From assembly GCA_041752115.1 (NCBI GenBank), contig JBGSHS010000197.1, positions 1 through 64,000 on the forward strand: DNA of 64,000 nt. Direction: 5' to 3'. The notes beneath the pieces were generated by a model, which ran no database searches, was not told the origin of the DNA, and saw nothing but the letters and a program-made list of their open reading frames with translations. This document shows, in pieces, positions 17,909 through 28,106 of the stretch. The translations under genes and the position numbers were made by a program. The stretch comes from JAJRVM01 sp041752115. Lineage in GTDB: Bacteria; Planctomycetota; Planctomycetia; Pirellulales; Pirellulaceae. Positions within the stretch are counted from its first letter, which is position 1; the number at the start of each line of letters is the position of its first letter.

Positions 17909-18856
17909 ATGTCCGCCGTTACCCAACGCTATATCGACATGTGGGCTTTTCCCGGTCTGCATCCGACGAATCTGGAACTGCTGCAACGCCTCAAGACCGC
18001 CGACGACCGTCAGTTTGGATCGGGCATGGATGTCTGTGGCGAAGTGTCGCAGTTCAATCGAGACGGTGGTTGGGAAAAGGTCGCGGTGGCCGGGGTGCGG
18101 AGTGACCTATGGAACCCGGACCCGGCTGAGTTGGAAAAGGCATTACAGGCTTTGCAGAAACAGCGGCGCCAATACCATCGACGCCGCATCCGGAAGTCAG
18201 GCGCTCTGTCCGACGGCCAGCAGGAACGACTCAACGAACAACTGTCCCGTGATGTGCTCCTGTCGCTCAGCAGCGAAGACATCGAGAAGCGGCGGTTGGT
18301 GATGAAGCTGTTTCGGACGACCGGACAGCGTTTGCGCTGGTCCGGCACGATCGAAGAGGTTACGACGCGTGAGATCCACAACTCGATAGGCTCGCATCGG
18401 GCCGTATTGTCAATGGTGGCGATTCTGCCGAGCTACGAGTACATGACGACGATCCAGGAGAATCACCGCACCTTCCGGATTCCGCCCCTCTACACACTCT
18501 GTTTCCACGACGAGCGGCAGCATCGCACGTGGCACATCATGGTCAAACGCCGCTGGTTCTCCATCGGCGCCGACTATGTGATCGAGTCGGCAGGGAAGCG
18601 GATTGGCGAGATTGACGGCAAGTTGATCGGGTTGGGCTACAATGCTTATCTCACGGTGACTGAACCGAGTTTGGCCGATAACGACGAGTTCGTCGAGCTG
18701 ATGACGCTGTTCGCGACGAGCGTGGGATATCATCGAGCGATGCGGCGCAGCCTGCGTCGTCGCCTGGCGGTGGTCAGCAGCGGCAGCGCCGAGCGTCACA
18801 TCATCGAAGACGAAGAGTGGTGGCTGTTGAAGAATCCGCGCCGCCGCGCTGCGTAG
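17909..18856 (+). CDS. Conserved-looking protein of unknown function
   Basis: 315 residues, soluble, no signal peptide. The middle (about 85-125) is highly charged, with KQRRQYHRRRIRKSG. The second half contains RTWHIMVKRRWFSIGADYVIE and KRIGEIDGKLIGLGYNAYLTV, a beta-rich pattern loosely like LURP-one/tubby-fold proteins (a sheet-forming repeat ending in 'G.idgk..g'). That resemblance is weak. The codon pattern is normal for the window and the start has a GGAGG upstream at slightly long spacing. I do not recognise the family; it is not obviously linked to its neighbours. Confidence 0.6.
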   Translation: MSAVTQRYIDMWAFPGLHPTNLELLQRLKTADDRQFGSGMDVCGEVSQFNRDGGWEKVAVAGVRSDLWNPDPAELEKALQALQKQRRQYHRRRIRKSGALSDGQQERLNEQLSRDVLLSLSSEDIEKRRLVMKLFRTTGQRLRWSGTIEEVTTREIHNSIGSHRAVLSMVAILPSYEYMTTIQENHRTFRIPPLYTLCFHDERQHRTWHIMVKRRWFSIGADYVIESAGKRIGEIDGKLIGLGYNAYLTVTEPSLADNDEFVELMTLFATSVGYHRAMRRSLRRRLAVVSSGSAERHIIEDEEWWLLKNPRRRAA

Positions 18857-19028
18857 TGGGCGCGGCAGGAACCGACGAGTCGGTTCCCCACTCCCCAGGG
18901 CGGAATAGACGGCTCGCTCACAGGACGCCAACCGTTTTCCGCAGCGGGCGTCGTACGGAACAAGGCCCGATGCCAGCGAATGTTTCGACCCGTTTGGCAA
19001 CGTGTCGCACGACAGCATCCGGCCCCCT

Positions 19029-19205
19029 CTAGGGTGACTTCTCGAAGGCGCGACCGCAACTCGCACAGCTCTTGGCGTCGGCTGGTTGCAGCTTCTGGCA
19101 TTGGGGACATCGTTTGCGTCGCGTGGCCCAAGCCATGTAAGCGATCAAAACTGCAACCGGGAACAGGCAGGCGAAAATCCCGAGGACTTCGGCTATGCTG
19201 GCCAT
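19029..19205 (-). CDS. 58-residue membrane protein with a C-terminal zinc ribbon
   Basis: A short gene easily missed by length cutoffs. It starts at ATG 19203-19205 after AGGGAGA. One membrane helix (about residues 6-27, VLGIFACLFPVAVLIAYMAW) is followed by a basic TRRKR stop-transfer and a zinc-ribbon-like half, CPQC-x10-CASC, where two CxxC pairs would bind zinc on the cytoplasmic face. Small TM-plus-zinc-ribbon proteins are common in bacteria, with mostly unknown roles. The intact frame, ribosome site and sensible domain order make it credible as a real gene. Confidence 0.75.
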   Translation of the reverse strand: MASIAEVLGIFACLFPVAVLIAYMAWATRRKRCPQCQKLQPADAKSCASCGRAFEKSP

Positions 19206-19521
19206 CGCGAGTGTCTCCCTGGTGAGGGTGCTCGTGTGGTGGGAGCAATACTACTCGCCGATTGTACCACAGATGGGGCTCCCAATGTGGCTGCAGTCGG
19301 CCAATCGACTCGATTCTTTGGCTCTTTTTTCCGATTTGACCATCGGACGCTGTCACTCTCCGAGAGTGGTCGATTGCTCACGCGGTAGCAGGTCTTCGTC
19401 GCCGAGTCGACTACCGCGGATCGCCGCAATGTGGCGGACGCGGCGCAGATACGATGTCTTGAGCAGAGCGAGTGCCAATCAGCGTGCGCTGGAGTTGCGC
19501 CCGGTTCAGCGTCGCCCCGGT
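19206..19521. other. Spacer without a recognisable gene
   Basis: Lies between the start of the zinc-ribbon gene and the stop of the cupredoxin-like gene, both on the minus strand. It should hold a promoter for the small gene, but none is distinct. A short direct repeat, GCGCCCGGTTCAGCGTC/GCCCCGGTTCAGCGTC, occurs at about 19497-19530. Confidence 0.35.
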
Positions 19522-20298
19522 TCAGCGTCGAAAGAGCGCTGGCTGAACCACGATGTCGCCCAGGTCATTGTCGCCCGATTTCAGCTCCAACGTCACGGTT
19601 CCCCGATTCCACGCTGTTGCTTTGCCGTTGACAGTGACTTCGCGCAGATAACCTGCTTCTTCTTGCCAGAACATGAACTGTCGCTTCCCGAGGGGCAGGT
19701 TGCGGATCTCAAATCGACCGTCCTCGTCGGTCACGGCCATGTACGGATGCTCTTTGACGACGAGCCAGCCAAGTTCCCATGTATGGATGGAGCAGCTGAC
19801 GCGCGCGGGGAGCGCTTCGGGCTTGGGGAATTCGTGTGTGTGCGACGTCCCACTGGGGATGGTCACATTGATCGACAGATTCTTACGCATGTCAATCTTG
19901 ACGTTATCCCCCTTGGGGTCCTGATTGCGAAGGACGAGCTTCTGTGTGGTGCGCAGCAGTGTTACATGGGGGTCAAACCGGCAGTGCAGACTGTTCAGCA
20001 ATACTTCAGCCTTCTCATGCGGCTGATAACTCTCGTGCACATCGATCGATTCACCTCGTTCAAGCTGTAACATGATGATGACATCTCGAATGCCATGGTT
20101 CTCCGGATGGACGACGAGCGATTCGTCAAACAGATCGAATTTCCCGCAGACTTCCTGATCTTTGTCGGGTGTGATCTTCCGGGGAGCTGGAGCCTGGCCA
20201 TCGTAAATCACTCGGCCGCGAAGATGAGCCCATTCGGCTCCAGAAGCAACGAACGGCACCGACCAGGCGGCGAGGACCAGAAGTAAACACCGATGCAT
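19522..20298 (-). CDS. Exported cupredoxin-like protein with a regulatory-like beta-sandwich domain
   Basis: 258 residues with a Sec signal peptide (MHRCLLLVLAAWSVPFVASG) and a GGAGAA ribosome site. An N-terminal beta domain (LRGRVIYDGQAPAP) is followed by a cupredoxin-like stretch, VLRNQDPKGDNVKID to VSCSIHTWELGWLVV, where Cys and His could form a copper site. It ends in a carboxypeptidase-regulatory-like unit (DEDGRFEIRNLPLGKRQFMFW). Planctomycete homologues are often labelled methylamine-utilisation or carboxypeptidase-regulatory-like proteins. Copper binding and electron transfer are inferred, not shown. No obvious operon partner. Confidence 0.7.
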   Translation of the reverse strand: MHRCLLLVLAAWSVPFVASGAEWAHLRGRVIYDGQAPAPRKITPDKDQEVCGKFDLFDESLVVHPENHGIRDVIIMLQLERGESIDVHESYQPHEKAEVLLNSLHCRFDPHVTLLRTTQKLVLRNQDPKGDNVKIDMRKNLSINVTIPSGTSHTHEFPKPEALPARVSCSIHTWELGWLVVKEHPYMAVTDEDGRFEIRNLPLGKRQFMFWQEEAGYLREVTVNGKATAWNRGTVTLELKSGDNDLGDIVVQPALFRR

Positions 20299-21621
20299 GG
20301 AAGATTCTCCGAGGCTGCGGCAACCGTAAGCGAACTATGGGAGGCCGCGCCAAATGGGGCGTCGCCCGCACGGCGGCGCCGGTGGGTGGTGGATGATGTG
20401 CGTCAGCCGGGGAATCTGCAGCAGGTCGTCAAAGGGCGAGACGACTGGCCCCATTATAGGTAGTCGTGCTGGGGAGCACCACCACACTCGATGTGACAGA
20501 GACGGGCCGCGCGGTGAGGCGCACAGCGGAGTGAGCGTCCCTTGCCTCAAATGGAGGGTCCGGTTGTTTCCATCAGGGTTGATTGCGACCGCTCGTGCGG
20601 CAGGTCCCACACGTCTCTGCAGGGCAGGCAGGGTGGGCTCAGTCGCAAGCGCTTCGAGGCTCGGCAACAGTGGTCGGTCGCCGTGGTGCGATTTCGTGTG
20701 GCGGAACGGAGGTGGCAAATCGGCTCTGTCAGATAGAGTGGTTCTTGCCGTGAGTTATTGCTGAGGATGACAACGTGGGCCGGCGGCTCACGTCCCCGGA
20801 AACTGTCGGGCGCACCCACAAACGCGGCAACCGCGGTCAAGGGTGTTCTGGGGCAGGACAGTTTTGGGGCGGGCGATGGAATGGACCATTGCGGCGCCAC
20901 TCCTGTCAACAGCTGAACCAGGGAATCGTCTCCGTCATGGGGAAGACGATGATGGTGCTTGGGGCAGCTTGGTGGGTCGGAGCTTTGGCAGGCGAGTCAT
21001 CGCGGCGAGAAAAGCCGCTGCGGGGGCAGTGTGCACGGTAGCTGATTGGCTGCCATCTGCACGACACGCTTCTGTCATGGGAGAGTCCGGGTCCACCACG
21101 TCGCGACACTGCCGGACGGCCGACGAGCAATGGGCAGCACATCGTCGGTCGTTTGGCGGAGTCGTGGCATGGTGCGGGCTGGCGATTGGGTGCGACGGAC
21201 CGCGTCGGACAGTACGCTGTCGACTGGAATGCCGGGGTATCGGGCGGCTGGCGGCCTCAGCGTTTTCTTTCACGAGGGACGCTCCTATACTGAAGACAGA
21301 CTTGTTGCGGGACCTGATGCTGTGAGACTGTCCGCCGGCCGGAGGCAAATCGATGCAACGGGGTTTGATGGCGGTGAGGCGGGGGTGGTCCCATCGCAAG
21401 CAGTCCCGCGAACGGGACTTGCCATTCTGCCTTATCTTGCCGGGCGGTCTGCCCGGCCCCGCTCATGCGGCTGGCGCTGGGGTCGCAGCATCGGTTCGAG
21501 AGCTGGCGGCCAAAGCGGGCGGATTTCCGCGCCGGCAGGGCGGGGCGGCGATCCATTCGATGGGCGGCACGACCGGCATGCTCGTTCCTGAACAAAGGGA
21601 AAAAGAGATCGGACAAGATTG
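20299..21621. other. Long gene-poor spacer of 1.3 kb
   Basis: Several open frames of 60-180 codons exist on both strands, but none has recognisable domains, membrane pattern or consistent ribosome sites; they look like chance frames in GC-rich DNA. No RNase P, tmRNA or SRP RNA signature was found by eye. It must contain the promoter of the sigma-factor gene downstream. Confidence 0.4.
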
Positions 21622-22236
21622 ATGGTGGACGAAGACGATAAACGGCGTTCTGAGGTGTCCGCGGCGGAGCCGACCGATTGCGCTCTTCTGGGGCGGTTTC
21701 GCCGAGGCGAGCAGGATGCGGCGACGGCCCTCTACCTGCGCTATGCCAAGCGGCTGCAGTTGCTGGCTCGGGCTCAATCAGGACGCGATCTGGCGGTTCG
21801 TCTTGATCCGGAGGATGTGGTGCAGTCGGTTTTCCGGACGTTCTTTCGGCGAGCATCGGAGGGGCATTACGAGATTCCTGATGGCGAGGAGCTCTGGAAG
21901 TTGTTCCTGGTCATTGCCCTCAACAAGGTGCGCCGCCTGGGGGAATACCATCGAGCGGCCAAGCGAGATGTGGGGCAGACAATGGCTCTGGATCGATTTG
22001 AGGAACATGTGAGCGGTCTGCAGAACTGGGAAGACCAGTCGTACAACGTTCTCCAGATGACGGTGACCCAACTCTTGGACGAACTGCCGGAAGTCCAGCG
22101 CCAGATGATTATGATGCGGATCGAGGGGCATGGAGTGGAGCAGATCGCCGTCGGGACGTCGCGGGCGAAGCGATCGGTGGAACGAGTACTCCAGAAGTTC
22201 CGCAGCCGGTTGAGTGAAGTGCTGCGCGAGAATTGA
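21622..22236 (+). CDS. ECF-family RNA polymerase sigma factor
   Basis: About 204 residues. Region 2 is readable in FRRGEQDAATALYLRYAKRL and VRLDPEDVVQSVFRTFFRRA; region 4 in LPEVQRQMIMMRIEGHGVEQIA followed by RSVERVLQKFRSRL, the DNA-binding helices. ATG 21622 is preferred to the preceding in-frame TTG. The gene lies 91 bases before a Ser/Thr kinase in the same direction, a pairing well known in planctomycetes, where the kinase is thought to control the sigma factor or its output. No anti-sigma gene is visible. Confidence 0.9.
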   Translation: MVDEDDKRRSEVSAAEPTDCALLGRFRRGEQDAATALYLRYAKRLQLLARAQSGRDLAVRLDPEDVVQSVFRTFFRRASEGHYEIPDGEELWKLFLVIALNKVRRLGEYHRAAKRDVGQTMALDRFEEHVSGLQNWEDQSYNVLQMTVTQLLDELPEVQRQMIMMRIEGHGVEQIAVGTSRAKRSVERVLQKFRSRLSEVLREN

Positions 22237-22327
22237 ATCAGGCTCTGTGAGGGGGCGAGAGTTCCCCGGTGAGTAGGGCATGTGTTTCGATTCCGAAGAC
22301 GGCCGACCGTTGATCGGACAGTGATGC

Positions 22328-25300
22328 ATGAGCGATTGGACGGAACAACTGGAAGATCATGTAGAGGCGTATGAAGCTGCCCGTGCCGCCGGCGCATCGG
22401 TTGAGATCGAGGACTTTCTGCCACCGCCGGAACATCCGCTGCGCCGCGAGGCGATGGTCGAACTGGTGCGGGTCGATCTGGAGCACAGTTGGACGACCGG
22501 TCGAGGACGTGTGGTGGAGGATTATCTGCAGAGGTTCCCCGAACTGCGCGTGCGCGTGACCGATCTGGAGAAGGTGGCGTTTGAGGAGTATCGGGTGCGG
22601 CGGCTGGGCGGGGAGTGTGTGTCGCGGGAGGACTACGGCCGCCGGTTTGCCTTGAACACACAGCAGTGGCCGGAGTTGCGGGTGGGAGGTCCGCTCTCGT
22701 GCGCGGCGACGCTGTCGTGCCAGGATGCCGGGATGCGCGAGCTGTCGCAGCTGGCACCACAATGGGCGGCACGCATGGCCGCCGCGGCTCGAGACATGCC
22801 ACAGGTAGGTGATTGTTTCGAAGGGTTCACGCTGGTAGGCGAGCTGGGGGAAGGGGCGTTCGGACGCGTCTTTCTCGCGCGACAGGACAACCTGGCTCGC
22901 CGCTTTGTGGCACTCAAGATCACGCCGCAGCTGAGTGATGAGCCGCAGCGCCTGGCCCAGTTACAGCACACCAATATTGTGCCGATTTTCTCGGTGCACC
23001 GCAGCGAGAACCTGCAGGCCATCTGCATGCCGTTTCTGGGGCCGACCACGCTCGGCGACGTCCTGCGGTCTTTTGCTCAGTCTCGATCAGTACCGGTGTC
23101 GGGCCAGGCGATTGTCAGTACGATCGCCGTGCGCTCGGCGTCGACAGTGACGGGAGATGGTGAACCACCCGCGCCGGTCTCAGGTGGAGTGCGGGCAACG
23201 GAAGGAGCAGCGGCGGCAGCCGGAAGCGACCTGCTCCGGCGTTTGGGGAGCATGACCTATTTGAATGCGGCTGTGTGGATCATGTCGCGAGTGGCGGACG
23301 GTCTGGCCAATGCGCACGAGCACGGAGTGGTGCATCGCGATTTGAAGCCGGCCAATATCCTGCTCACCGACGACGGCGAACCGCTCATTCTGGACTTCAA
23401 TCTGGCGACGGACCGATCCGCTCTGGACGCCACCGCGGCGCTCATCGGAGGCACACTGCCCTACATCGGGCCAGAACACATGAGGGCGCTACGCGATGGC
23501 GGGGTCATCGGTCCAGCCAGCGACGTGTACAGCCTGGGCGTGATGTTGTACCAGCTGTTGGCGGGCCGCCTCCCCTACCCGGCGCGACAGGGGGCATTCT
23601 GCGAGATTGTGGGACCGATGTTGGAGGAGCGGCTTCAACCGGCTCCGTCGCTCCGCACGCTCAATCCGGCAGTGTCACCGGGTCTGGACGCGATCGTCCA
23701 GCGCTGTCTGGCGGTACAAGCTGCCGACCGGTACCCGACGGCGCGGGGTCTGCAGGAGGATCTGCAGTGTCATCTGGAGCATCGGCCGCTCTGTCATGTC
23801 CCGAATCGCAGCTGGTCGGAACGCTGTCGCAAGTGGGCCCGGCGACATCCTCGGATGGCGTCCGGCAGTACGGTGGCACTGCTGAGCGGTGTTGTTGTCT
23901 TGGCTTTGGCCGCTGCCGTCTGGTCGCGCGGAAATCGACTGGAGACGATCAGGGCGCGAGGCGCACTCGTGCAGCTCGAGGCGGAACTCGACGAAGCGCG
24001 CACATCGCTCAATTCGCCCTTTGTCGATACCGACGATCTCGAACGAGCCATCTGCAACGCGCGCGCGGCCGCGGGGCTATTCGCCGTCGGGTCGCAAGAA
24101 ACACTGGTAGATCAGACACTGGAAGATCAGGCACTCTATCGACGGCTTGGAGTTCAGGACCAGGAGCGTCTGAGATACGCCCTGGGCGAACTGCTTTATC
24201 TGCTCGCCAGCGGCATTGCGCAACAGGAACTTGCGCAGCAGGAACCTGCGCAACAGGAACTTGCGCAACAGGACCGGCAGCACGCATCGGCCCAGTCCGG
24301 TGCCGGGCTGCTGGAGGAGCCACTGCAACTCAATGCGCAGAGTGCGCAACTCTGGCGGGACAAGGCTGCGGCTTACCGCGCCACGCTGCTCCAGCGAGTA
24401 CGATTTCTGAACGCCGCTCATCGGCCGGCCGAAGCGAAACAGACGTTGGATCAGAGCCAACTGCTCAGTGCGCCGCCGGAAGACCATGCGCCGCCGGAAG
24501 ACCATCGTCTGCTGGCTTGCGAATGGGCTCTGGAGTCTCGTTACGATGATGCGGCTCAGTTGCTGGAGGAGCTGATCAGGAACTCGCCGCCAGATCATAC
24601 GCTCTGGTTTGGTCTGGGAAATTGCTTACTCGGTGCCCAGCAGTATCGTCGCGCTGAGGAGTGTTACACCGCAGCGCTGTCGCTGCGTCCCGCGTTTACG
24701 TTGGGGCGCGAACATCGTGGCATCGCACGGTTGCTGTGTCGCGATTTTGCCGGCGCCCTGCGCGACTTCGATGAGGTTCTGCGGCACGATCCCACCTCTC
24801 AATCGGCACTCGTCAATCGAGCCATCGCTCGGCAACAAGCGGCTCAAGCGACATGGGCTGCCGAAGCGGAGACGCTTGCCCTGCGCGGTATGCAGCGTGG
24901 ACAGGACGAGGGGCCCGCGGACAGTGCATGGGCGGATAGTGGGTTGAACATGCTGCAGCAAGCACTGCGGGAGTCGATCGACGATTTGACACGAGCGTTG
25001 GAATTGGGGTGTACGGAGACTCGCGTCTACTTTCTGCGGTCCCGGATGCGTGCCCAGATGGGTGATGCGGCGGGAGCGGCTGTCGATCAACAGGAAGGAT
25101 TGTCGCGTGAGCCGGTCGATGAAGTGAGTTGGGTTGCGCGAGGAGTGGCCCGGCTCAACGATGATCCGCAAGGCGCTCTGGCTGATTTTCAGCGAGCGCT
25201 GGCCAAGAATCCTCGCTTCGCCGGAGCGCTGCAGAACTCGGCGCACGTATATAGCGAGCGCCTCGGGGATCTGCCGCAAGCGGTGACGGCGCTCGATCAA

Positions 25301-25648
25301 CTGCTAGCAATCCACCCGCTTGATTCCACGGCGCTGGCCAGTCGAGGAGTCTTATTGGCGCGCATGGGACGGCGAGCAGAGAGCCATCGCGATGCGGTAG
25401 CTGCCCTGCGTCTGGGTGGAGAACCAGTGCTCTACTATCAAGTTGGCTGCATCTATGCACTCACCGCCGCCTGGGAACCGGATGACCGGCAGCACGCTCT
25501 CCAGTTGATCGCCAAGGCACTGAAGCGAGACGCGTCGCTCGCGGCACTCGCTCTCCAGGATCCGGATCTCGCCAGCGTCCGTAACGATCCAGCTCTGCTG
25601 GCTTTGCTGGCCGCTGCCAGTACGTTACGTAAGACGGCGGGTCCGTAG
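22328..25648 (+). CDS. Ser/Thr protein kinase with membrane anchor and TPR region
   Basis: 1106 residues. An N-terminal region of about 170 residues precedes a kinase domain (about 172-495) with the Gly loop GEGAFGRVFLA, VALKI and the catalytic loop HRDLKPANIL. The metal-binding motif is DFN instead of DFG (LILDFNLATD) and the APE motif is GPE. An insert of about 60 residues sits between kinase lobes. One membrane helix (about 515-532) separates it from an outer part rich in TPR-like repeats (LWFGLGNCLLGAQQYRRAEE and others to the C-terminus) and a Gln-rich spacer. It is paired with the ECF sigma gene. Kinase activity is likely since the Asp and Lys are kept. Confidence 0.88.
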   Translation: MSDWTEQLEDHVEAYEAARAAGASVEIEDFLPPPEHPLRREAMVELVRVDLEHSWTTGRGRVVEDYLQRFPELRVRVTDLEKVAFEEYRVRRLGGECVSREDYGRRFALNTQQWPELRVGGPLSCAATLSCQDAGMRELSQLAPQWAARMAAAARDMPQVGDCFEGFTLVGELGEGAFGRVFLARQDNLARRFVALKITPQLSDEPQRLAQLQHTNIVPIFSVHRSENLQAICMPFLGPTTLGDVLRSFAQSRSVPVSGQAIVSTIAVRSASTVTGDGEPPAPVSGGVRATEGAAAAAGSDLLRRLGSMTYLNAAVWIMSRVADGLANAHEHGVVHRDLKPANILLTDDGEPLILDFNLATDRSALDATAALIGGTLPYIGPEHMRALRDGGVIGPASDVYSLGVMLYQLLAGRLPYPARQGAFCEIVGPMLEERLQPAPSLRTLNPAVSPGLDAIVQRCLAVQAADRYPTARGLQEDLQCHLEHRPLCHVPNRSWSERCRKWARRHPRMASGSTVALLSGVVVLALAAAVWSRGNRLETIRARGALVQLEAELDEARTSLNSPFVDTDDLERAICNARAAAGLFAVGSQETLVDQTLEDQALYRRLGVQDQERLRYALGELLYLLASGIAQQELAQQEPAQQELAQQDRQHASAQSGAGLLEEPLQLNAQSAQLWRDKAAAYRATLLQRVRFLNAAHRPAEAKQTLDQSQLLSAPPEDHAPPEDHRLLACEWALESRYDDAAQLLEELIRNSPPDHTLWFGLGNCLLGAQQYRRAEECYTAALSLRPAFTLGREHRGIARLLCRDFAGALRDFDEVLRHDPTSQSALVNRAIARQQAAQATWAAEAETLALRGMQRGQDEGPADSAWADSGLNMLQQALRESIDDLTRALELGCTETRVYFLRSRMRAQMGDAAGAAVDQQEGLSREPVDEVSWVARGVARLNDDPQGALADFQRALAKNPRFAGALQNSAHVYSERLGDLPQAVTALDQLLAIHPLDSTALASRGVLLARMGRRAESHRDAVAALRLGGEPVLYYQVGCIYALTAAWEPDDRQHALQLIAKALKRDASLAALALQDPDLASVRNDPALLALLAAASTLRKTAGP
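24216..24274 (+). repeat. 15-base tandem repeat in the kinase gene
   Basis: Four units of TTGCGCAACAGGAAC with minor changes encode a QQELA-type spacer (AQQEPAQQELAQQ) in the extracytoplasmic part of the kinase, just before its TPR-like region. The repeat keeps frame and probably varies in copy number. Confidence 0.8.
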
Positions 25649-26334
25649 CCCACCTTTGACAGCAGTCTCGTTGGCCGCGGACGTGGCGCTGCGCGTCGTT
25701 CTATTGGCCGCTGCGGATGTGTTTCCAATTGACCGTCTATCGTCCACCACGTATGGCAGCGTTTTTCCGTGCCAAACAAACTGCATGGCTCTGCGCATTT
25801 GACTTGCCAATGCAGTGACACATTCAGTACAATGCCAGCCGAGCAGAGCGTCTTGCTTTGCGGGGGCAAGCTGCATTTCCAGGGTTGGAACTACGCTCAC
25901 CTTCTCGGCCGCCTGAACCAGTTCGAGAGCCAGTCTGGTCGAGAACAAATCTGGTCGAGAACAAATCTGTTGGTCTGACAGCGTAGTCTTCAGAGTCTCT
26001 TCTTGTGTTGGTTGCACTACGTCATGCAGGGAGTAGTAACGTGATGGCTGACGGATAACGGCCATGCGGTGCCGGACATCCCGTGCCATGAGTTGGTAGG
26101 ATTGCGCGTCCACTGACGCGGCACGGTGCCCCACTGCGGACTTCGAGGTGGGGAGCGTGTTGCGCATGCGGTGGCGACATAGTGTCGTAGTGTCGATAGG
26201 GTGGATCTGATCGAACCGCAGAAACTGGGAAAAAACTTTGCCGCAGTGGCAGGCAATTCGATCGGATCCGACTACCAACAGGAGAGGTCTGCATTTCGTA
26301 CCGGGATACTGCAAACACTGGCAAAGGGGATCCT
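25649..26334. other. Gene-poor spacer with a 16-base tandem duplication
   Basis: No gene is supported. A 229-codon minus-strand frame crosses most of it, but it has no recognisable domain and overlaps the kinase's 3' end. TCTGGTCGAGAACAAA is duplicated in tandem at 25934-25965. AAAGGGGA just before 26335 is the ribosome site of the next gene. Confidence 0.4.
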
Positions 26335-28089
26335 ATGTTTGGTCGCCCATCCAAGCACCATCGTCCGTCTGCCCCATCTTCGCCGCATCCCAAGGCTGCT
26401 CGGAGCCGCCTGTCGAGGAATCGCCGCCTGAGTGTCGAAGTGTTGGAGTCCCGGTTGATGATGCACGCCGAAGGGCTTGCCTGGGCGAGCCACCCTGAGC
26501 TGACGATCAGCTTTGCTCCTGACGGAACCGACGTAGCCGGGCAGAGCAGTTCGTTGTTTGCGGAAATGAGTACGTTGGAAGGGCAGCCGTGGCAGCAGAC
26601 CATTCTCAGTGCCTTTGAGGCGTGGGCGAATTTCATCGTGATGGATGTCCTGGAGGTGCCCGATAGCGGTGACCGATTCGGGATTTCCGGGCCAGTGCAG
26701 GGGGATCCCCGGTTTGGCGACGTGCGGATCGCGGCCGTTGAGCTGTCGACTGACGTGATTGCCATCTCCGTACCGCATGACGAATTGATGTCAGGCACTT
26801 GGACGGGAGATGTGCTGATCAACACCAACGCCCGCTTTTCGAATCTGGACGAACTCTACTCCGTCATGTTGCATGAGGCGGGACACGTATTTGGTCTGGA
26901 GCACAGTACGGACTCGGATTCTCCCATGTTCTTTCACGGCGTGTCGGAAGCGGTAGTGCCCGCTCTCGAGGACATTGTCGAACTGCGCCGCAGGTATGAT
27001 CTGCCGATCTGGGGTGAGGGCTTCTCACAGGAGGATTGGTTCCACAGCGTTCAGGGAGGGGAGGGGGAGTCGCACCATGAGGAGTATGCCGGTCCTCGGC
27101 CGTCTGAGCCGCAACCGAGTTCTCCGAGCATGATGGGCGAGGGTGTACAGGAGCTGGAACCTTCGACGAGCGGACGACTCTGGTTCTCCTCGGAGGGTGT
27201 TTTGAACCACAGGTGGGATGTCGACACGTACCGGTTGAGCGCCGGGTCGCACGTGTCGTCTGAATACAGCTACCTGACCGTGACCGTGCGGGCAACCGAT
27301 TCACGAGGGGTCTGGCCACAAGTCGAGGTCTTGTCGAGTGGCGGTCGGATGTTGGAGAGCCAAGTGGTGGCCAATGCTGACGGGACGTATATCGTGCAGG
27401 TGGCCGACGTGTCTCCTGAGGAGAGTTATTTGATACGTGTGCGCGCGGCGCACGACAGTATTTCGTTTCTGCCCGGTCGATATGACCTGGAAGCTCGGTT
27501 TCTCAACAGCCCGCTGGAGCTGAACGAACTGGTTGCCGAGACGCTCACCACGTTGGATCCACGATCGGAGCACGTCCTGAACGTGCCGGAAACCGCGTTA
27601 GCGCACTTTGTGTTGTCGGCGGATCTCACGTCATGGTTTGCACCGGTGGTTGTGTGGGCAGACATCTATGATGCGCAGGATCATCTCGTCGGACGAGTGG
27701 CCACCGGGGCAGGAAACTCACAATCGACCGATGCGCTGCTGCTTCCGGCTGGCCAATACCGTCTGACCTTGACGGCCGCATCGGTGGGGGGCTGGCTGTT
27801 GCCAGACGTCGATGTGCAGCTGCTCGGGAAGACCATTTCGCTCCCGATTGGACCAGGCATCACCGATCCGATCCAGACGCCCATGCTTCCAATCACCACT
27901 CCAGGAACCGGCATGCCAACTCCCACTCTGCCCGGATTCGTCGTGACCGATCCGGTGGTGATGCCCGGTCCGATTCTGATGCCGACCCGCCCGCAACCGG
28001 TCATTGTCAGTCCGCCCTGGACGGATCCGAACTGGGGGTATTGGCGCACCGATGTACTGGCCGGCGTTTACCCTCGTGTAGTCCCTTGA
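26335..28089 (+). CDS. Surface matrixin-type metalloprotease
   Basis: 584 residues. The N-terminus has a basic leader with RRLSVEVLESRLMM, a motif I associate with planctomycete surface proteins. The protease part (about 45-225) contains HEAGHVFGLEH, the HExxHxxGxxH zinc site of matrixins. A region of about 370 residues follows with two beta-sandwich-like parts resembling pre-peptidase C-terminal domains (SSYLTVTVRATD type; HFVLSADLTSWFAPVVVW) and a Pro-rich tail. It is probably exported to degrade or process surface proteins. It is convergent with the kinase gene downstream, with only 17 bases between stops. Confidence 0.82.
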   Translation: MFGRPSKHHRPSAPSSPHPKAARSRLSRNRRLSVEVLESRLMMHAEGLAWASHPELTISFAPDGTDVAGQSSSLFAEMSTLEGQPWQQTILSAFEAWANFIVMDVLEVPDSGDRFGISGPVQGDPRFGDVRIAAVELSTDVIAISVPHDELMSGTWTGDVLINTNARFSNLDELYSVMLHEAGHVFGLEHSTDSDSPMFFHGVSEAVVPALEDIVELRRRYDLPIWGEGFSQEDWFHSVQGGEGESHHEEYAGPRPSEPQPSSPSMMGEGVQELEPSTSGRLWFSSEGVLNHRWDVDTYRLSAGSHVSSEYSYLTVTVRATDSRGVWPQVEVLSSGGRMLESQVVANADGTYIVQVADVSPEESYLIRVRAAHDSISFLPGRYDLEARFLNSPLELNELVAETLTTLDPRSEHVLNVPETALAHFVLSADLTSWFAPVVVWADIYDAQDHLVGRVATGAGNSQSTDALLLPAGQYRLTLTAASVGGWLLPDVDVQLLGKTISLPIGPGITDPIQTPMLPITTPGTGMPTPTLPGFVVTDPVVMPGPILMPTRPQPVIVSPPWTDPNWGYWRTDVLAGVYPRVVP

Positions 28090-28106
28090 ATGACCGTGTC
28101 CAGAAG

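Noticed and set aside
25625..26314. 229-codon minus-strand frame after the TPR kinase
   Set aside because: No recognised family, overlaps the kinase 3' end, and includes a recent 16-base duplication; insufficient support.
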